From Fidelibacterota bacterium (GTDB lineage: Bacteria > Fidelibacterota > Marinisomatia > Marinisomatales > TCS55): a stretch of 64,000 nucleotides of DNA. The DNA is taken from contig PBPT01000016.1 in NCBI GenBank assembly GCA_002724735.1, positions 91,583 through 155,582 on the forward strand, written 5' to 3'. Positions 10,487-18,348 of the stretch are shown here, piece by piece. Within the stretch, counting starts at the first letter, position 1. The number at the start of each line of letters is the position of its first letter. The notes under the pieces are model-generated. The model worked only from the letters and a program-made list of their open reading frames with translations. It ran no database searches and was not told the origin of the DNA. The translations under genes and the position numbers were made by a program.

Positions 10487-11083
10487 ATGGCCAGTAATAT
10501 TATAAGTGACACAATTGATGCGGCATATCCAATAGCGGGTGTGGATAACGATACGCAAGGATTTCGTGATAACTTTACAGTAATTAAAACAGGACTTGCA
10601 ACAGCAAAATCTGAAATTACAACATTGCAATCTGAAAGTGCAAAACTTAATAAGTCAAATGACTTTAATGGTACTAATATTGCTGATGCAAATATACAAT
10701 TACAAACTAAACAATACCATAATGTTGGTACAGTAGTAACAGGTTTAAATGTAAGTTTTTTAAATGGTCATTATCAAACTATTACAACTAATTTACCTGT
10801 AGGCACATCATCAATTGTTTTTAATCTTTCTGATTGGCCTTCCAGAGCAATGTATGCAGAAATGGTACTAAGCCTTTTAGGTAATGATACAGCAAAAACT
10901 GCTACATTTACAGTAGCAGGCGGCGGCACAATTAAATATGATACAAACTATCCAAGAGTATCAGGCGCAGGTAGTGCGGCACAACTTACACTTGATAGTG
11001 CTACTAATCCATTACTTGTAAAATTTTGGACTTACAATAGTGGTACAACAGTATTTGCACAATACTTAGGTCAATACACTTAA
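10487..11083 (+). CDS. Virion structural protein
   Basis: The 198-residue product has an N-terminus (IAGVDNDTQGFRDNF) that I recognise as a shared module of T4-like marine phage tail proteins. A short heptad-like stretch follows (SEITTLQSESAKLN) and then a beta-rich C-terminal domain. No enzyme motif is present. The module suggests an attachment domain shared with other fibre-region proteins, with a variable C-terminus. The start follows an AGAGGAAATAAA ribosome site. Confidence 0.65.
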   Translation: MASNIISDTIDAAYPIAGVDNDTQGFRDNFTVIKTGLATAKSEITTLQSESAKLNKSNDFNGTNIADANIQLQTKQYHNVGTVVTGLNVSFLNGHYQTITTNLPVGTSSIVFNLSDWPSRAMYAEMVLSLLGNDTAKTATFTVAGGGTIKYDTNYPRVSGAGSAAQLTLDSATNPLLVKFWTYNSGTTVFAQYLGQYT

Positions 11084-11085
11084 AA

Positions 11086-11325
11086 ATGATAAACCCTCAT
11101 ATAGATAGCTTAGAACATTTCTCTATTCAAGAGCTTGAATTAAAAGTGAGTGATTTACAAAGAAAATATTTCCAAACACGAAACTTATCTTTACAACAAC
11201 AAATTGCAAATGTTTTGGACATTTACAAAATAGAATTACAAGACCGCAGAGCAAAAGAACTTAATCGTCAACAAAGTCAACAAAATGATGATAATTCTCT
11301 TGACAATTTGATTAATATCAGTTAA
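11086..11325 (+). CDS. Small conserved phage protein, helical
   Basis: The 79 residues are predicted mostly alpha-helical, with charged and Gln-rich repeats (LQQQIANVL, RQQSQQNDD) typical of a coiled coil. It starts 2 bases after the previous stop. I do not recognise a function. Confidence 0.55.
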   Translation: MINPHIDSLEHFSIQELELKVSDLQRKYFQTRNLSLQQQIANVLDIYKIELQDRRAKELNRQQSQQNDDNSLDNLINIS

Positions 11326-11328
11326 ACT
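11300..11328 (+). promoter_or_regulatory. Possible sigma70-type promoter
   Basis: TTGACA (11300-11305), 17 bp, then TAAACT (11323-11328), inside the end of the preceding gene. The -10 is imperfect. The predicted start of transcription falls at about 11335, almost on the next start codon. Confidence 0.4.
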
Positions 11329-11334
11329 ATACAA

Positions 11335-11856
11335 ATGCTTATGAAAACAGATGAACTAGGTATACCACGATTCTCTAATAAAGATCTTATCGATATGATT
11401 TACAGCGGGCACGTTGATAAATGCCATGTTGTATTATGTGATGAAAGTGACGATATTGATTTGTTTAATAAAGCGGCTACTGAACAAGGAATATCACAAC
11501 TTACAAAATATATTCCACTAGACGTTAACAAAGATGAATTTGATGGCGTACTTCAATCTGAATGGTTTATGCCAGATGAATATAAAAACATGGATATTTT
11601 TAGTTGGTTAGAACAACGATGTCCTGATCATGAGTCGGTAACAAGAGTTGAAATGGAAATTATAGAATACGAAGCTCGTGGTATGCTAGATCTTCTATGC
11701 TATATGGTTTATCTTGTAGATTTTATGCGTGAAAATAATATTGTTTGGGGCGTAGGACGTGGATCTAGCGTAGCAAGCTATATTTTATATCTAATAGGCG
11801 TACACAAAGTAAACTCAATCCAGTATGGCCTGGACTTCAATGAGTTCATGAGATAA
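11335..11856 (+). CDS. Truncated DnaE-like (DNA polymerase III alpha) domain protein
   Basis: The last 50 of 173 residues match the pol III alpha palm region: GVGRGSSVASYILYLIGV corresponds to the DnaE consensus GPGRGSaAGSLvaYlLgI, and YGLDFNEFMR to ygLLFERFLN. In DnaE the catalytic PDFDxDF motif follows directly. Here the stop codon comes just after FNEFMR, so the catalytic aspartates are absent. The N-terminal part has no PHP motif I can see. A DNA-binding or regulatory role is possible, polymerase activity is not. ATG at 11335 and at 11341 are both possible starts and neither has a strong ribosome site. Confidence 0.6.
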   Translation: MLMKTDELGIPRFSNKDLIDMIYSGHVDKCHVVLCDESDDIDLFNKAATEQGISQLTKYIPLDVNKDEFDGVLQSEWFMPDEYKNMDIFSWLEQRCPDHESVTRVEMEIIEYEARGMLDLLCYMVYLVDFMRENNIVWGVGRGSSVASYILYLIGVHKVNSIQYGLDFNEFMR

Positions 11857-11884
11857 GTAAGTATATAATAAAGGAGGCAAACAT

Positions 11885-12319
11885 ATGTCAAAAGTATCAG
11901 GTGGTAAAAAACAAATTAGAAGCCTACGTGGTAAAGTTGTCGACATGGATCTACTTCGCAAACGTAATGAACTTACACCAGCAGTAGGAAATGCTAGGGT
12001 AAATGCACGTGGTGACGAATTAGGACCAGGAGGTAAAATTATCCGTAAGCGTGAAGAAATTGTTGCAGAACATTATGCAACAGCAGGTACTGTTTCACAC
12101 GAATCAGGTGCTCCTGAACCAACACAAGAAGTTGTACAAGAAGAGCAACAACCTGCAGTAGCTAAAAAAACTAAAAAAGTTAAAGTAAAAGCAGATCCTG
12201 TAGTAGAAGCTCAACCAGAACTCACTGAAGAAGAACAAGAAATGATGGCTGAGGCTGAAGCAGATGATGAATGGATCGAAGACGCAGACGGCAATTTTGT
12301 AAAAAAGCAAGGTGACTAA
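11885..12319 (+). CDS. Conserved marine T4-like phage protein with acidic C-terminus
   Basis: The 144-residue protein has a conserved-looking basic N-terminus (SLRGKVVDMDLLRKRNEL, then GDELGPGG) that I associate with marine T4-like phages. A low-complexity Glu/Lys/Gln segment runs from about residue 80 to the end. A strong AAAGGAGG site lies 8 bases before the ATG. It sits 2 bases before the GroES-like gene, so the two are probably co-expressed during head assembly. The function is unknown. Confidence 0.6.
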   Translation: MSKVSGGKKQIRSLRGKVVDMDLLRKRNELTPAVGNARVNARGDELGPGGKIIRKREEIVAEHYATAGTVSHESGAPEPTQEVVQEEQQPAVAKKTKKVKVKADPVVEAQPELTEEEQEMMAEAEADDEWIEDADGNFVKKQGD

Positions 12320-12321
12320 AA

Positions 12322-12732
12322 ATGGCTCAAAACATTAATGCAATTAAAGGAAATATCCGCGCCAAAGGCGAAGACGTACTAGTCGTAGATATGTGGTTTG
12401 GTGAGCAAACTACGGCAAGTGGATTAATTATTAGCAGTGATGATGCTACAACACGTGGAATATATCCAAGATGGGGCAGAGTATATAGTAAAGGCCCTCG
12501 CAATAAAGATCCATACAACGAAGGCGATTGGATTCTAGTATCGCATGGACGTTGGACTAGAGGTCTAAAGGTTAATACCGATACAGAAGAATTAGAAGTA
12601 CGTAAAGTTGAGCTAGATAGTATACTTGCTTATAGCAACGAAAAACCAGCTGGTGTTAACATTGGCACCGAAGTTGGTCAAGGAGAGTCATTAAGTATAC
12701 CTTCAACTTTTGAACCAGCATTACACCATTAA
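12322..12732 (+). CDS. GroES-like co-chaperonin (gp31-like)
   Basis: The 136 residues fit a GroES-type beta-barrel: DVLVVDMWFGEQTTASGLI at the start resembles the GroES start followed by its mobile loop, and GDWILVSHGRWTRG corresponds to the conserved GDxVLvxxxxG segment. T4 gp31 replaces GroES so that the host GroEL can fold the large capsid protein, and this protein probably does the same. The extra tail after residue 110 (GQGESLSIPSTF) is not part of GroES. Assignment is by motif and length only. Confidence 0.6.
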   Translation: MAQNINAIKGNIRAKGEDVLVVDMWFGEQTTASGLIISSDDATTRGIYPRWGRVYSKGPRNKDPYNEGDWILVSHGRWTRGLKVNTDTEELEVRKVELDSILAYSNEKPAGVNIGTEVGQGESLSIPSTFEPALHH

Positions 12733-12746
12733 AGAAAGAGGCTACC

Positions 12747-13157
12747 TTGAAAAATATTGATCTCAACAAGTATCAAGAATTCGTTGATGCAGTAACTAGC
12801 ACTGAAAGTAAAAATAATAGCGATTTTCAAATGCGTTGGAACGGTTTGCAAAATGAACGCACTACTGATATGCCTAGACTATTAACAGCTTGTTTAGGAC
12901 TTAGTGCCGAAGCAGGAGAATTTACAGAAATAATCAAAAAAATTGTTTTCCAAGGAAAACCTTTGGACAAAGATAACATTTGGCACATGCAACGTGAGCT
13001 AGGTGATATTATGTGGTATTGGATGCAAGGGTGCATGGCTCTTGATATTGATCCAAATGAGGTTATCCAAATGAATATAGATAAGCTAAAAGCACGTTAC
13101 CCAGGCGGAGACTTTGATGCTTACTACTCCGAAAACAGAAAAGAAGGCGATTTATAA
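12747..13157 (+). CDS. mazG: MazG-like nucleoside triphosphate pyrophosphohydrolase
   Basis: The 136-residue protein carries the MazG metal-binding pattern: EAGE (Glu55, Glu58) in LSAEAGEFTEIIKK, then ELGD (Glu84, Asp87) in RELGDIMWYW. The family hydrolyses NTPs, or (p)ppGpp in some bacteria, and is common in marine phages. The start is TTG at 12747 behind AAAGAAAGAGG; no ATG fits as well. The gene ends just before a sigma70-type promoter. Substrate cannot be read from sequence. Confidence 0.8.
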   Translation: MKNIDLNKYQEFVDAVTSTESKNNSDFQMRWNGLQNERTTDMPRLLTACLGLSAEAGEFTEIIKKIVFQGKPLDKDNIWHMQRELGDIMWYWMQGCMALDIDPNEVIQMNIDKLKARYPGGDFDAYYSENRKEGDL

Positions 13158-13167
13158 CAAAAACGCT

Positions 13168-13196
13168 TGACAAACTCCAAAATTTAAGTTATAATA
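13168..13196 (+). promoter_or_regulatory. Sigma70-type promoter
   Basis: TTGACA, 17 bp, TATAAT: a perfect match to the bacterial housekeeping consensus, in the 61-base gap after mazG. It should drive the run of small membrane proteins, exonuclease, clamp loader and ferredoxin that follows. Confidence 0.85.
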
Positions 13197-13218
13197 GTAA
13201 TATTAATGAGGAGTAGCT

Positions 13219-13380
13219 ATGAAATTACCCACACAACTTAGCGGTTTAGGCACAACCGGATTAACTGGAATAGTGCTAATGGTTCTTCATGTGACTGGAT
13301 ATCTTACTGGTTGGGCATGGCCTATTCTATATGTATTTTTAATAATTACAGGAATTGGGCAAGAAAACAGGAAGGGTTAA
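13219..13380 (+). CDS. Small membrane protein (53 aa)
   Basis: ATG at 13219 follows a GAGGAG site with good spacing. The product has two hydrophobic stretches (GLTGIVLMVLHVTGYL and AWPILYVFLIITGIG) and a short basic end. Its stop overlaps the next start as TAATG. The promoter, ribosome site and overlap support a real gene. The function is unknown. Confidence 0.6.
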   Translation: MKLPTQLSGLGTTGLTGIVLMVLHVTGYLTGWAWPILYVFLIITGIGQENRKG

Positions 13381-13505
13381 TGGCAAGAAGAAACAGGCTA
13401 GAAAGAAAATTAGACGAATACAATCATACAATGGAACTTATTAGAACTATTGTTCCTATTGTTGTATTAATACTACAAATCGTAATTTTAACAAAGTTGG
13501 CTTAG
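13380..13505 (+). CDS. Small single-helix membrane protein (41 aa)
   Basis: The frame stays open upstream to a TTG at 13311, but ATG at 13380, translationally coupled to the previous stop (TAATG), is the better start. The product has a basic, charged N-terminus (MARRNRLERKLDE) and one C-terminal membrane helix (TIVPIVVLILQIVIL). It overlaps no other recognisable gene. The function is unknown. Confidence 0.55.
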   Translation: MARRNRLERKLDEYNHTMELIRTIVPIVVLILQIVILTKLA

Positions 13506-13506
13506 A

Positions 13507-14043
13507 ATGACTACACATGCAATGATTGATTTAGAGACACTTGATACTAAACCAAGTTGTCAGATATTAAGTTTAGGCGCAGTAAAATTTAATCCTATAA
13601 CAAATGATGAACCTCATTCTGAATTATACATTAAGCCAGATATAGATCAGCAACACGATGCTGGTCGAACTACTTCAGATAGCACCATTGAATGGTGGAG
13701 TAAACAAGACCCTAAGGTAATGGAAGAAGCATTTTCTTCAGATGGTCGTATGAACATAGATCTTATGCTAGATCAATTAACCAAATGGTTAGTTGGTACA
13801 GACGTAATATGGGGTCATGGTTATGGTTTTGACATAACAATTCTAGAAGATCTATACAGGAACTTCGATCGTCCGATTCCCTGGCAGTTTTGGCAAATAA
13901 AGGATAGCCGAACACTGTTTAGTTGTTGTAAAGAAGATCCAAGAAAGAAAATGCAAAGTGATCTTCACAATGCTCTTGCAGACTCTTATTTTCAAGCAAA
14001 ATCTGTGCAAGAAGCATATAAAGAATTAGGTATAAAAAGATGA
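13507..14043 (+). CDS. DEDDh-family 3'-5' exonuclease (RNase T/DexA-like)
   Basis: The 178-residue protein shows the four acidic residues and the histidine of the DEDDh exonuclease fold: Asp8 and Glu10 in MIDLET, Asp109 in GHGYGFDITIL, and His154 with Asp159 in DLHNALADS. It resembles the phage group of stand-alone exonucleases that includes T4 DexA, which degrades single-stranded DNA ends. RNA as substrate is equally possible. It ends at a TGA overlapping the next ATG. Confidence 0.75.
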   Translation: MTTHAMIDLETLDTKPSCQILSLGAVKFNPITNDEPHSELYIKPDIDQQHDAGRTTSDSTIEWWSKQDPKVMEEAFSSDGRMNIDLMLDQLTKWLVGTDVIWGHGYGFDITILEDLYRNFDRPIPWQFWQIKDSRTLFSCCKEDPRKKMQSDLHNALADSYFQAKSVQEAYKELGIKR

Positions 14044-14126
14044 GCAGTTTCTTTTACGCTTTAGCAAGTGCGAGCTTCATATTAGGTGTCTCCATATTAG
14101 CTATATCATATATAATATTAATATAA
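14040..14126 (+). CDS. Very small membrane peptide (28 aa)
   Basis: ATG at 14040 overlaps the stop of the exonuclease (ATGA). Apart from a few N-terminal residues the peptide is one hydrophobic helix (FILGVSILAISYIILI). The coupling and the tight fit before the next gene suggest it is translated. No function can be assigned. Confidence 0.45.
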   Translation: MSSFFYALASASFILGVSILAISYIILI

Positions 14127-14141
14127 CAGGAAGAACAATAA

Positions 14142-15059
14142 ATGAAAGATTTATGGGTAGAAAAGTATCGTCCTAAAACTGTAGATGGTTATGTTTTTAG
14201 AGATGAAGCACAAAAGGCTCAGGTAAAAACTTGGATAAAAGATAAGACTATTCCCCATTTATTGTTTAGCGGAAATGCTGGTATTGGCAAAACTACACTT
14301 GCAAAATTATTATTCAATGAACTTGAAATAAATGATTTAGATATATTAGAAATAAACGCATCACGAACAAACTCAGTTGACGATGTTCGTGATAAAATTG
14401 TCAACTTTGTACAGATGATTCCGTTTGGTGATTTTAAAGTCGTATTACTAGACGAGGCTGATTACTTATCCCCTAACGCTCAAGCGGCGTTGCGTGGTGT
14501 TATGGAAGAGTATCATACTACTGCTCGATTCATTCTTACTTGCAACTATCCTAATCGTGTAATACCTGCATTACATAGTCGGTGCCAAGGATTCCATATA
14601 GCAAAAATTGATCAAACAGAATTTACAGCAAGAGTAGCCGAAATTCTTATTACTGAAGGTGTTACTCCTGATTTAGATACTCTTGATACGTATGTCAAAG
14701 CAACATATCCTGATTTACGTAAGTGCATTAACACAGTACAAATGAACTGTCAAGATGGTAGCTTGTTAAGACCAAATGAAGGCGACACAGGTGAAGCTGA
14801 CTGGAAGCTTGACATGGTCGAATTATTTAAAGCAGGAAAAATACAAGAAGCACGTAAGCTCTTATGTGGAGCAGTCCGTCCAGAAGAGATGGAGGAAATT
14901 TATCGTTGGTTATATGACAATATAGAATTATTTGGTGATGATGCAAATCAAGATCAAGCAGTATTGTTTATCAAACAAGGACTTGTTGATCATACATTAG
15001 TTGCAGATCCTGAGATTAATTTAGCCGCTACATTAATTAGACTGGCTAGCATTAAGTAA
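14142..15059 (+). CDS. 44: Sliding clamp loader large subunit (gp44-like)
   Basis: The 305-residue AAA+ ATPase has a Walker A at residues 44-51 (GNAGIGKT), Walker B LLDEADYL near 105-112, and the clamp-loader SRC signature in HSRCQGF near 150. Opening and closing of the gp45 clamp on DNA is the known T4 role, and gp45 is present at 40.9 kb. In T4 the small subunit gp62 is encoded next to gp44; here the next gene is a ferredoxin and I see no gp62 in the window. Confidence 0.9.
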   Translation: MKDLWVEKYRPKTVDGYVFRDEAQKAQVKTWIKDKTIPHLLFSGNAGIGKTTLAKLLFNELEINDLDILEINASRTNSVDDVRDKIVNFVQMIPFGDFKVVLLDEADYLSPNAQAALRGVMEEYHTTARFILTCNYPNRVIPALHSRCQGFHIAKIDQTEFTARVAEILITEGVTPDLDTLDTYVKATYPDLRKCINTVQMNCQDGSLLRPNEGDTGEADWKLDMVELFKAGKIQEARKLLCGAVRPEEMEEIYRWLYDNIELFGDDANQDQAVLFIKQGLVDHTLVADPEINLAATLIRLASIK

Positions 15060-15066
15060 ATAACGT

Positions 15067-15405
15067 ATGACGTATCTAGTAAATGAAAATTGCATTAAGT
15101 GCAAGCATATGGATTGTGTAGAAGTATGCCCTGTGGATTGTTTTTACGAGGGTGAGAATATGCTTGTTATCAATCCAGATGAATGTATAGATTGCGGAGT
15201 ATGTGTGCCTGAGTGTCCTGTAGATGCAATAGTTCAAGATCACGAATCAACACAAAAAATATTTGACTTAAATGAAAAGTATAGTTTAATTTGGCCTAAT
15301 ATAACACAAATACGTCCTGAAGATGTTCCTGAAGATGCAAGTGAATGGGCAGAGGTTGAAGATAAGATGAAGTACTTTTCGGAGGAACCAGGTCGTGGAG
15401 ACTAA
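15067..15405 (+). CDS. fdxA: 7Fe ferredoxin ([3Fe-4S][4Fe-4S], FdxA type)
   Basis: The 112-residue protein has cysteines at 9, 12, 17, 21, 25, 40, 43, 46 and 50, the spacing of Azotobacter ferredoxin I shifted by one residue. Length and C-terminal extension ([19 protein letters not shown]) match alphaproteobacterial FdxA. All cluster ligands are present, so it should carry one 3Fe and one 4Fe cluster and transfer electrons at low potential. It lies 7 bases after the clamp loader. I read it as a host-derived metabolic gene. Possible partners are an electron-requiring host pathway or the phage's own radical SAM or oxygenase enzymes; none is proven. Confidence 0.92.
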   Translation: MTYLVNENCIKCKHMDCVEVCPVDCFYEGENMLVINPDECIDCGVCVPECPVDAIVQDHESTQKIFDLNEKYSLIWPNITQIRPEDVPEDASEWAEVEDKMKYFSEEPGRGD

Positions 15406-15577
15406 ACACAAAAAACTTATAAATGATATTGTACGTATAGATGTAATAGAAGAAGAAATAGAATACTATAAAACACTACTACGCGAACATGATACTGGAC
15501 ATATCCATACAACGATTGGATTTTTGAAAAGAAGGATAGAGGAACTAAAAGGAGAAGCCCCTTGGCCATTAGATTAG
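15395..15577 (+). CDS. Small coiled-coil protein (60 aa)
   Basis: The start is GTG at 15395, overlapping the end of the ferredoxin gene by 11 bases, with GGAGGAACC upstream. The residues form a charged helix with heptad-like spacing ([16 protein letters not shown], then [13 protein letters not shown]). It overlaps the start of thyX in turn. The function is unknown. Confidence 0.55.
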   Translation: METKHKKLINDIVRIDVIEEEIEYYKTLLREHDTGHIHTTIGFLKRRIEELKGEAPWPLD

Positions 15578-16239
15578 TAAGCTACACAGCACCTAGCAAA
15601 GAATTTTTAAATGAAGGATTAGAGAATGTACAAGACTTAATTGCGTTTTGTGCTAGAGTAAGTAATCCTTCTGCACAAATTAATAGTGAAACGAGTGAGA
15701 AGCTAATTAAATATTTAATTAAGCATCAACACTGGTCTCCACTTGAAATGGTAAATGCCGTTCTAGAGATTGACACTACTAGAGATATTGCACACCAAAT
15801 TGTAAGGCATCGTAGTTTTGCATTTCAAGAATTTTCTCAAAGGTATGCAGAACCAAAAGAACAAGGCGAGTATTTTGTAACAAGTGAAGCTAGATTACAA
15901 GATAAAAAGAATAGACAAAATAGTATAGAAATTAATCTAGCTGATGACGGTATGCCAGAGCTTATAAATCGGTGGGAAGAACTACAACAAGATGTAATTT
16001 TTACAGCAGGCAGAGCATATGATTGGGCTATTAAAGCAGGTATAGCCAAAGAAGTTGCACGTAAAGTTTTACCTGAAGGTTTAACAAAAACAAGACTTTA
16101 CATGAACGGCACATTACGTAGTTGGGTACATTACATTGATCTTAGAAGTGCAAATGGCACACAAAAGGAACATATGGAAATAGCAAAAGAGTGTGCTAAA
16201 ATAATTGCAGAAATATTTCCATTAATAGATGATCTTTAA
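15562..16239 (+). CDS. thyX: Flavin-dependent thymidylate synthase ThyX
   Basis: The 225-residue protein has the ThyX signature RHRSFAFQEFSQR at residues 82-94 (RHRxxSxxxxSxR type). ThyX makes dTMP from dUMP with FAD and methylenetetrahydrofolate. The start is TTG at 15562 behind AAAAGGAGAAG, overlapping the previous gene by 16 bases. Length is normal for the family. Together with MazG it serves nucleotide supply for phage DNA. Confidence 0.95.
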   Translation: MAIRLVSYTAPSKEFLNEGLENVQDLIAFCARVSNPSAQINSETSEKLIKYLIKHQHWSPLEMVNAVLEIDTTRDIAHQIVRHRSFAFQEFSQRYAEPKEQGEYFVTSEARLQDKKNRQNSIEINLADDGMPELINRWEELQQDVIFTAGRAYDWAIKAGIAKEVARKVLPEGLTKTRLYMNGTLRSWVHYIDLRSANGTQKEHMEIAKECAKIIAEIFPLIDDL

Positions 16240-16961
16240 TGGCAAAACCACAAATATATTTCGAAACAAATAATTATGCAGTAAGAAAGTTTGCTCCAAT
16301 AAAGCCTGCTTCAGAATTTGTCCCTGAAAAATTTAGAAATTTACCAATTAAAATTAAAGAAGGTGACCATAGAATTGACGATATTTTTTCAGTAAAAATT
16401 TGTCCTGGAATACAAGACTATATAGGCTTAGGTTACGTTATTCCAGCATGGTGTGATATGGAATTTATTCCAAATAACGATGAGATGTTTGTAAGATATA
16501 GTGATCCAAATAATACCCATGCAGTGCATTATAAAGATCAAATTGGCGATTTTTTAGATACTAAATTTAAAGTAAGAACACCAATTAAACTTGATAATCC
16601 GTGGCTTACATATGCTGAAAAAAATTGGAGTATATTGTATTTGCCTATGCTATATCATGAAGATCAAAATTTTGAAGCTGTACCAGGCGTAATAGACCAT
16701 GATAAAGGTGCCCTTGTATCTCCTATCAATATAATGGTAAAAGAACATAAGCAATTTTTAATAAAACAAGGCACGCCTATAGTGCAAGCTATTCCTTTTC
16801 AAAGACAAGTTGTAACTGCACGTACAGGAAAAGTAAGAACATCTACTTTGGATAGATTAAACGCAATAAATTCTTTATTTTCTATGACTTTCAAAGGTTG
16901 GAGGAAATTTATGACAGAAAAGAAAATCTTTAAAGTAGATTCAAACGATACTAAATTGTAA
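16239..16961 (+). CDS. Conserved phage protein, DUF6065-like
   Basis: The 240-residue product has conserved-looking islands: ICPGIQDYIGLGYVIPAW, NPWLTYAEKNWSI and QGTPIVQAIPFQR. From memory this arrangement resembles DUF6065-type proteins, whose function is unknown, but the link is unverified. There is no signal peptide or membrane segment. It overlaps thyX by one base (TAATG) and is the last gene before a promoter region. Confidence 0.5.
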   Translation: MAKPQIYFETNNYAVRKFAPIKPASEFVPEKFRNLPIKIKEGDHRIDDIFSVKICPGIQDYIGLGYVIPAWCDMEFIPNNDEMFVRYSDPNNTHAVHYKDQIGDFLDTKFKVRTPIKLDNPWLTYAEKNWSILYLPMLYHEDQNFEAVPGVIDHDKGALVSPINIMVKEHKQFLIKQGTPIVQAIPFQRQVVTARTGKVRTSTLDRLNAINSLFSMTFKGWRKFMTEKKIFKVDSNDTKL

Positions 16962-16977
16962 TCTTTTGTAACAACGC

Positions 16978-17006
16978 TTGCAAATCTCTTGATTTTATAA
17001 TATACT
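16978..17006 (+). promoter_or_regulatory. Possible sigma70-type promoter of the cytochrome/PqqA operon
   Basis: TTGCAA (16978-16983), 17 bp, TATACT (17001-17006) in the 88-base gap before the cytochrome gene. The -35 departs from TTGACA at one position and TATAAT overlaps just upstream. Strength is uncertain. Confidence 0.5.
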
Positions 17007-17010
17007 AATT

Positions 17011-17017
17011 ATAAATA
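17011..17017 (+). promoter_or_regulatory. Late-promoter-like element ATAAATA
   Basis: TTATAAATATT lies 33 bases before the cytochrome start and next to a sigma70-like promoter, so the operon may be read in more than one phase of infection. Confidence 0.4.
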
Positions 17018-17049
17018 TTTTTATATCCTAACATAGCGAGGTAACATGC

Positions 17050-18348
17050 GTGAAAACGAACAAATCCTTATTGGCGATAGACCTACTTGTGCTTATGGGC
17101 TTGATGTATTTTACATCTGGAGTGCATGCACAAACTTACACAGATGATGTAGCAAAGATAATCAATAATAATTGCTTAATATGTCATAGACCAGGCGGTA
17201 TAGGCCCTATGAGTTTTGAGGGCTACGAACAAGTTCGTCCTTGGGCACCATTAATTAAAATGAAAGTAGCTAGTAGAGAAATGCCTCCGTATGCTTACGA
17301 CCACGGAATAGGCATACAAGACCTACAAGGTGATTGGCGACTGTCACAAAAAGAAATAGATACAATAGTAGCTTGGGTAGACTCAGGCTCCCAATACGGA
17401 GATACCGACATAGTCGTACAACCTCCTAATCTTGCTGATCCAGACCAATGGAATTTTGCTGGAGACTTTGGTCCACCGAATCTAATAATTCCTAGCGTTC
17501 CTATAGATATTCCAGCAAGTGGTAACGATCTGTGGCACAAGCATCTAGTACCAACAGGACTCACAGAAGACAGATGTATTAAAGCAGTGCAAGTAAAACC
17601 TAGAGGCGATGCAAAGTCTGTAGTTCATCATGCTAATTCTAATGTAGTTATTGATGGAGGTCGTGAAGGTATGCTTACGGAATACGCTATGGGAAAGTGG
17701 GGAGAGATTGTCCCGGAAGGAGTTTGCAGAACACTTCCTGCAAATTCACAAGTTCGTTGGGACATACATATGTTTCCTGGCGGTTTAGGAACAATGGCTC
17801 CAGGTACAGTTATCAAAGACAACGTGGTGGAAATTGGACTTTGGTTATACAGCGAAGAGGAAAGCCAAGAACTGAAATACAAACAAGATTTAAGTTTATA
17901 TCGGCTAGGCAATCAAGACGATATCGTTATTCCTCCACATGGCTATCATATGACACAAGGTTTCCACAGTTTTGATCATCCTGTGCGTTTAGATAGCTTT
18001 CAACCACATGGACATTTGAGAATGAATGCGGCTAGTTTAGAAATATTTTATCCAGAAACTGGTCGTACAGAACCTGTGAGTCAAATATCTAATTGGAGTG
18101 CAACATGGCATCACAGTCATTTATTTGAACCACATGTAGCCCCATTAATACCTGCAGGTGCAGTTATTATATTGAAGCAGTGGTATGACAATACCGCAAA
18201 TAACCCAAACAATCCTGATCCTGACATGTGGGTAATGGGTGGTAGTAGGACAGGAGATGAAATGACTCATGCCTGGCTTGCAATTACACACTTAGATGAG
18301 GAAGGATACAATGAGCTAAAAGCTCAAAGGATGTTAGCAGAAAAATGA
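17050..18348 (+). CDS. Secreted c-type cytochrome fused to a copper monooxygenase-like domain
   Basis: The 432-residue protein starts at GTG 17050 and has a Sec signal peptide (hydrophobic residues 7-22, cleavage after GVHA). A haem c site CLICH is at 42-46 with a likely axial Met in REMPP (Met78). The rest resembles the type II ascorbate-dependent copper monooxygenases (PHM/DBH type): HH at 193-194, HGH (His320, His322) and GDEM (Met405) match the two copper sites of PHM. Bacterial homologues of this cytochrome-monooxygenase design exist in environmental genomes. It should act in the periplasm. The substrate is unknown. It heads an operon with two lipoproteins and PqqA. Confidence 0.8.
   Translation: MKTNKSLLAIDLLVLMGLMYFTSGVHAQTYTDDVAKIINNNCLICHRPGGIGPMSFEGYEQVRPWAPLIKMKVASREMPPYAYDHGIGIQDLQGDWRLSQKEIDTIVAWVDSGSQYGDTDIVVQPPNLADPDQWNFAGDFGPPNLIIPSVPIDIPASGNDLWHKHLVPTGLTEDRCIKAVQVKPRGDAKSVVHHANSNVVIDGGREGMLTEYAMGKWGEIVPEGVCRTLPANSQVRWDIHMFPGGLGTMAPGTVIKDNVVEIGLWLYSEEESQELKYKQDLSLYRLGNQDDIVIPPHGYHMTQGFHSFDHPVRLDSFQPHGHLRMNAASLEIFYPETGRTEPVSQISNWSATWHHSHLFEPHVAPLIPAGAVIILKQWYDNTANNPNNPDPDMWVMGGSRTGDEMTHAWLAITHLDEEGYNELKAQRMLAEK

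Noticed and set aside
13311..13505. 64-codon version of the small membrane protein
   Set aside because: Overlaps a well-supported gene in another frame; the coupled ATG at 13380 is a better start.
17697..17975. 92-codon frame inside the cytochrome gene
   Set aside because: Entirely within a gene with clear motifs in another frame; no ribosome site.
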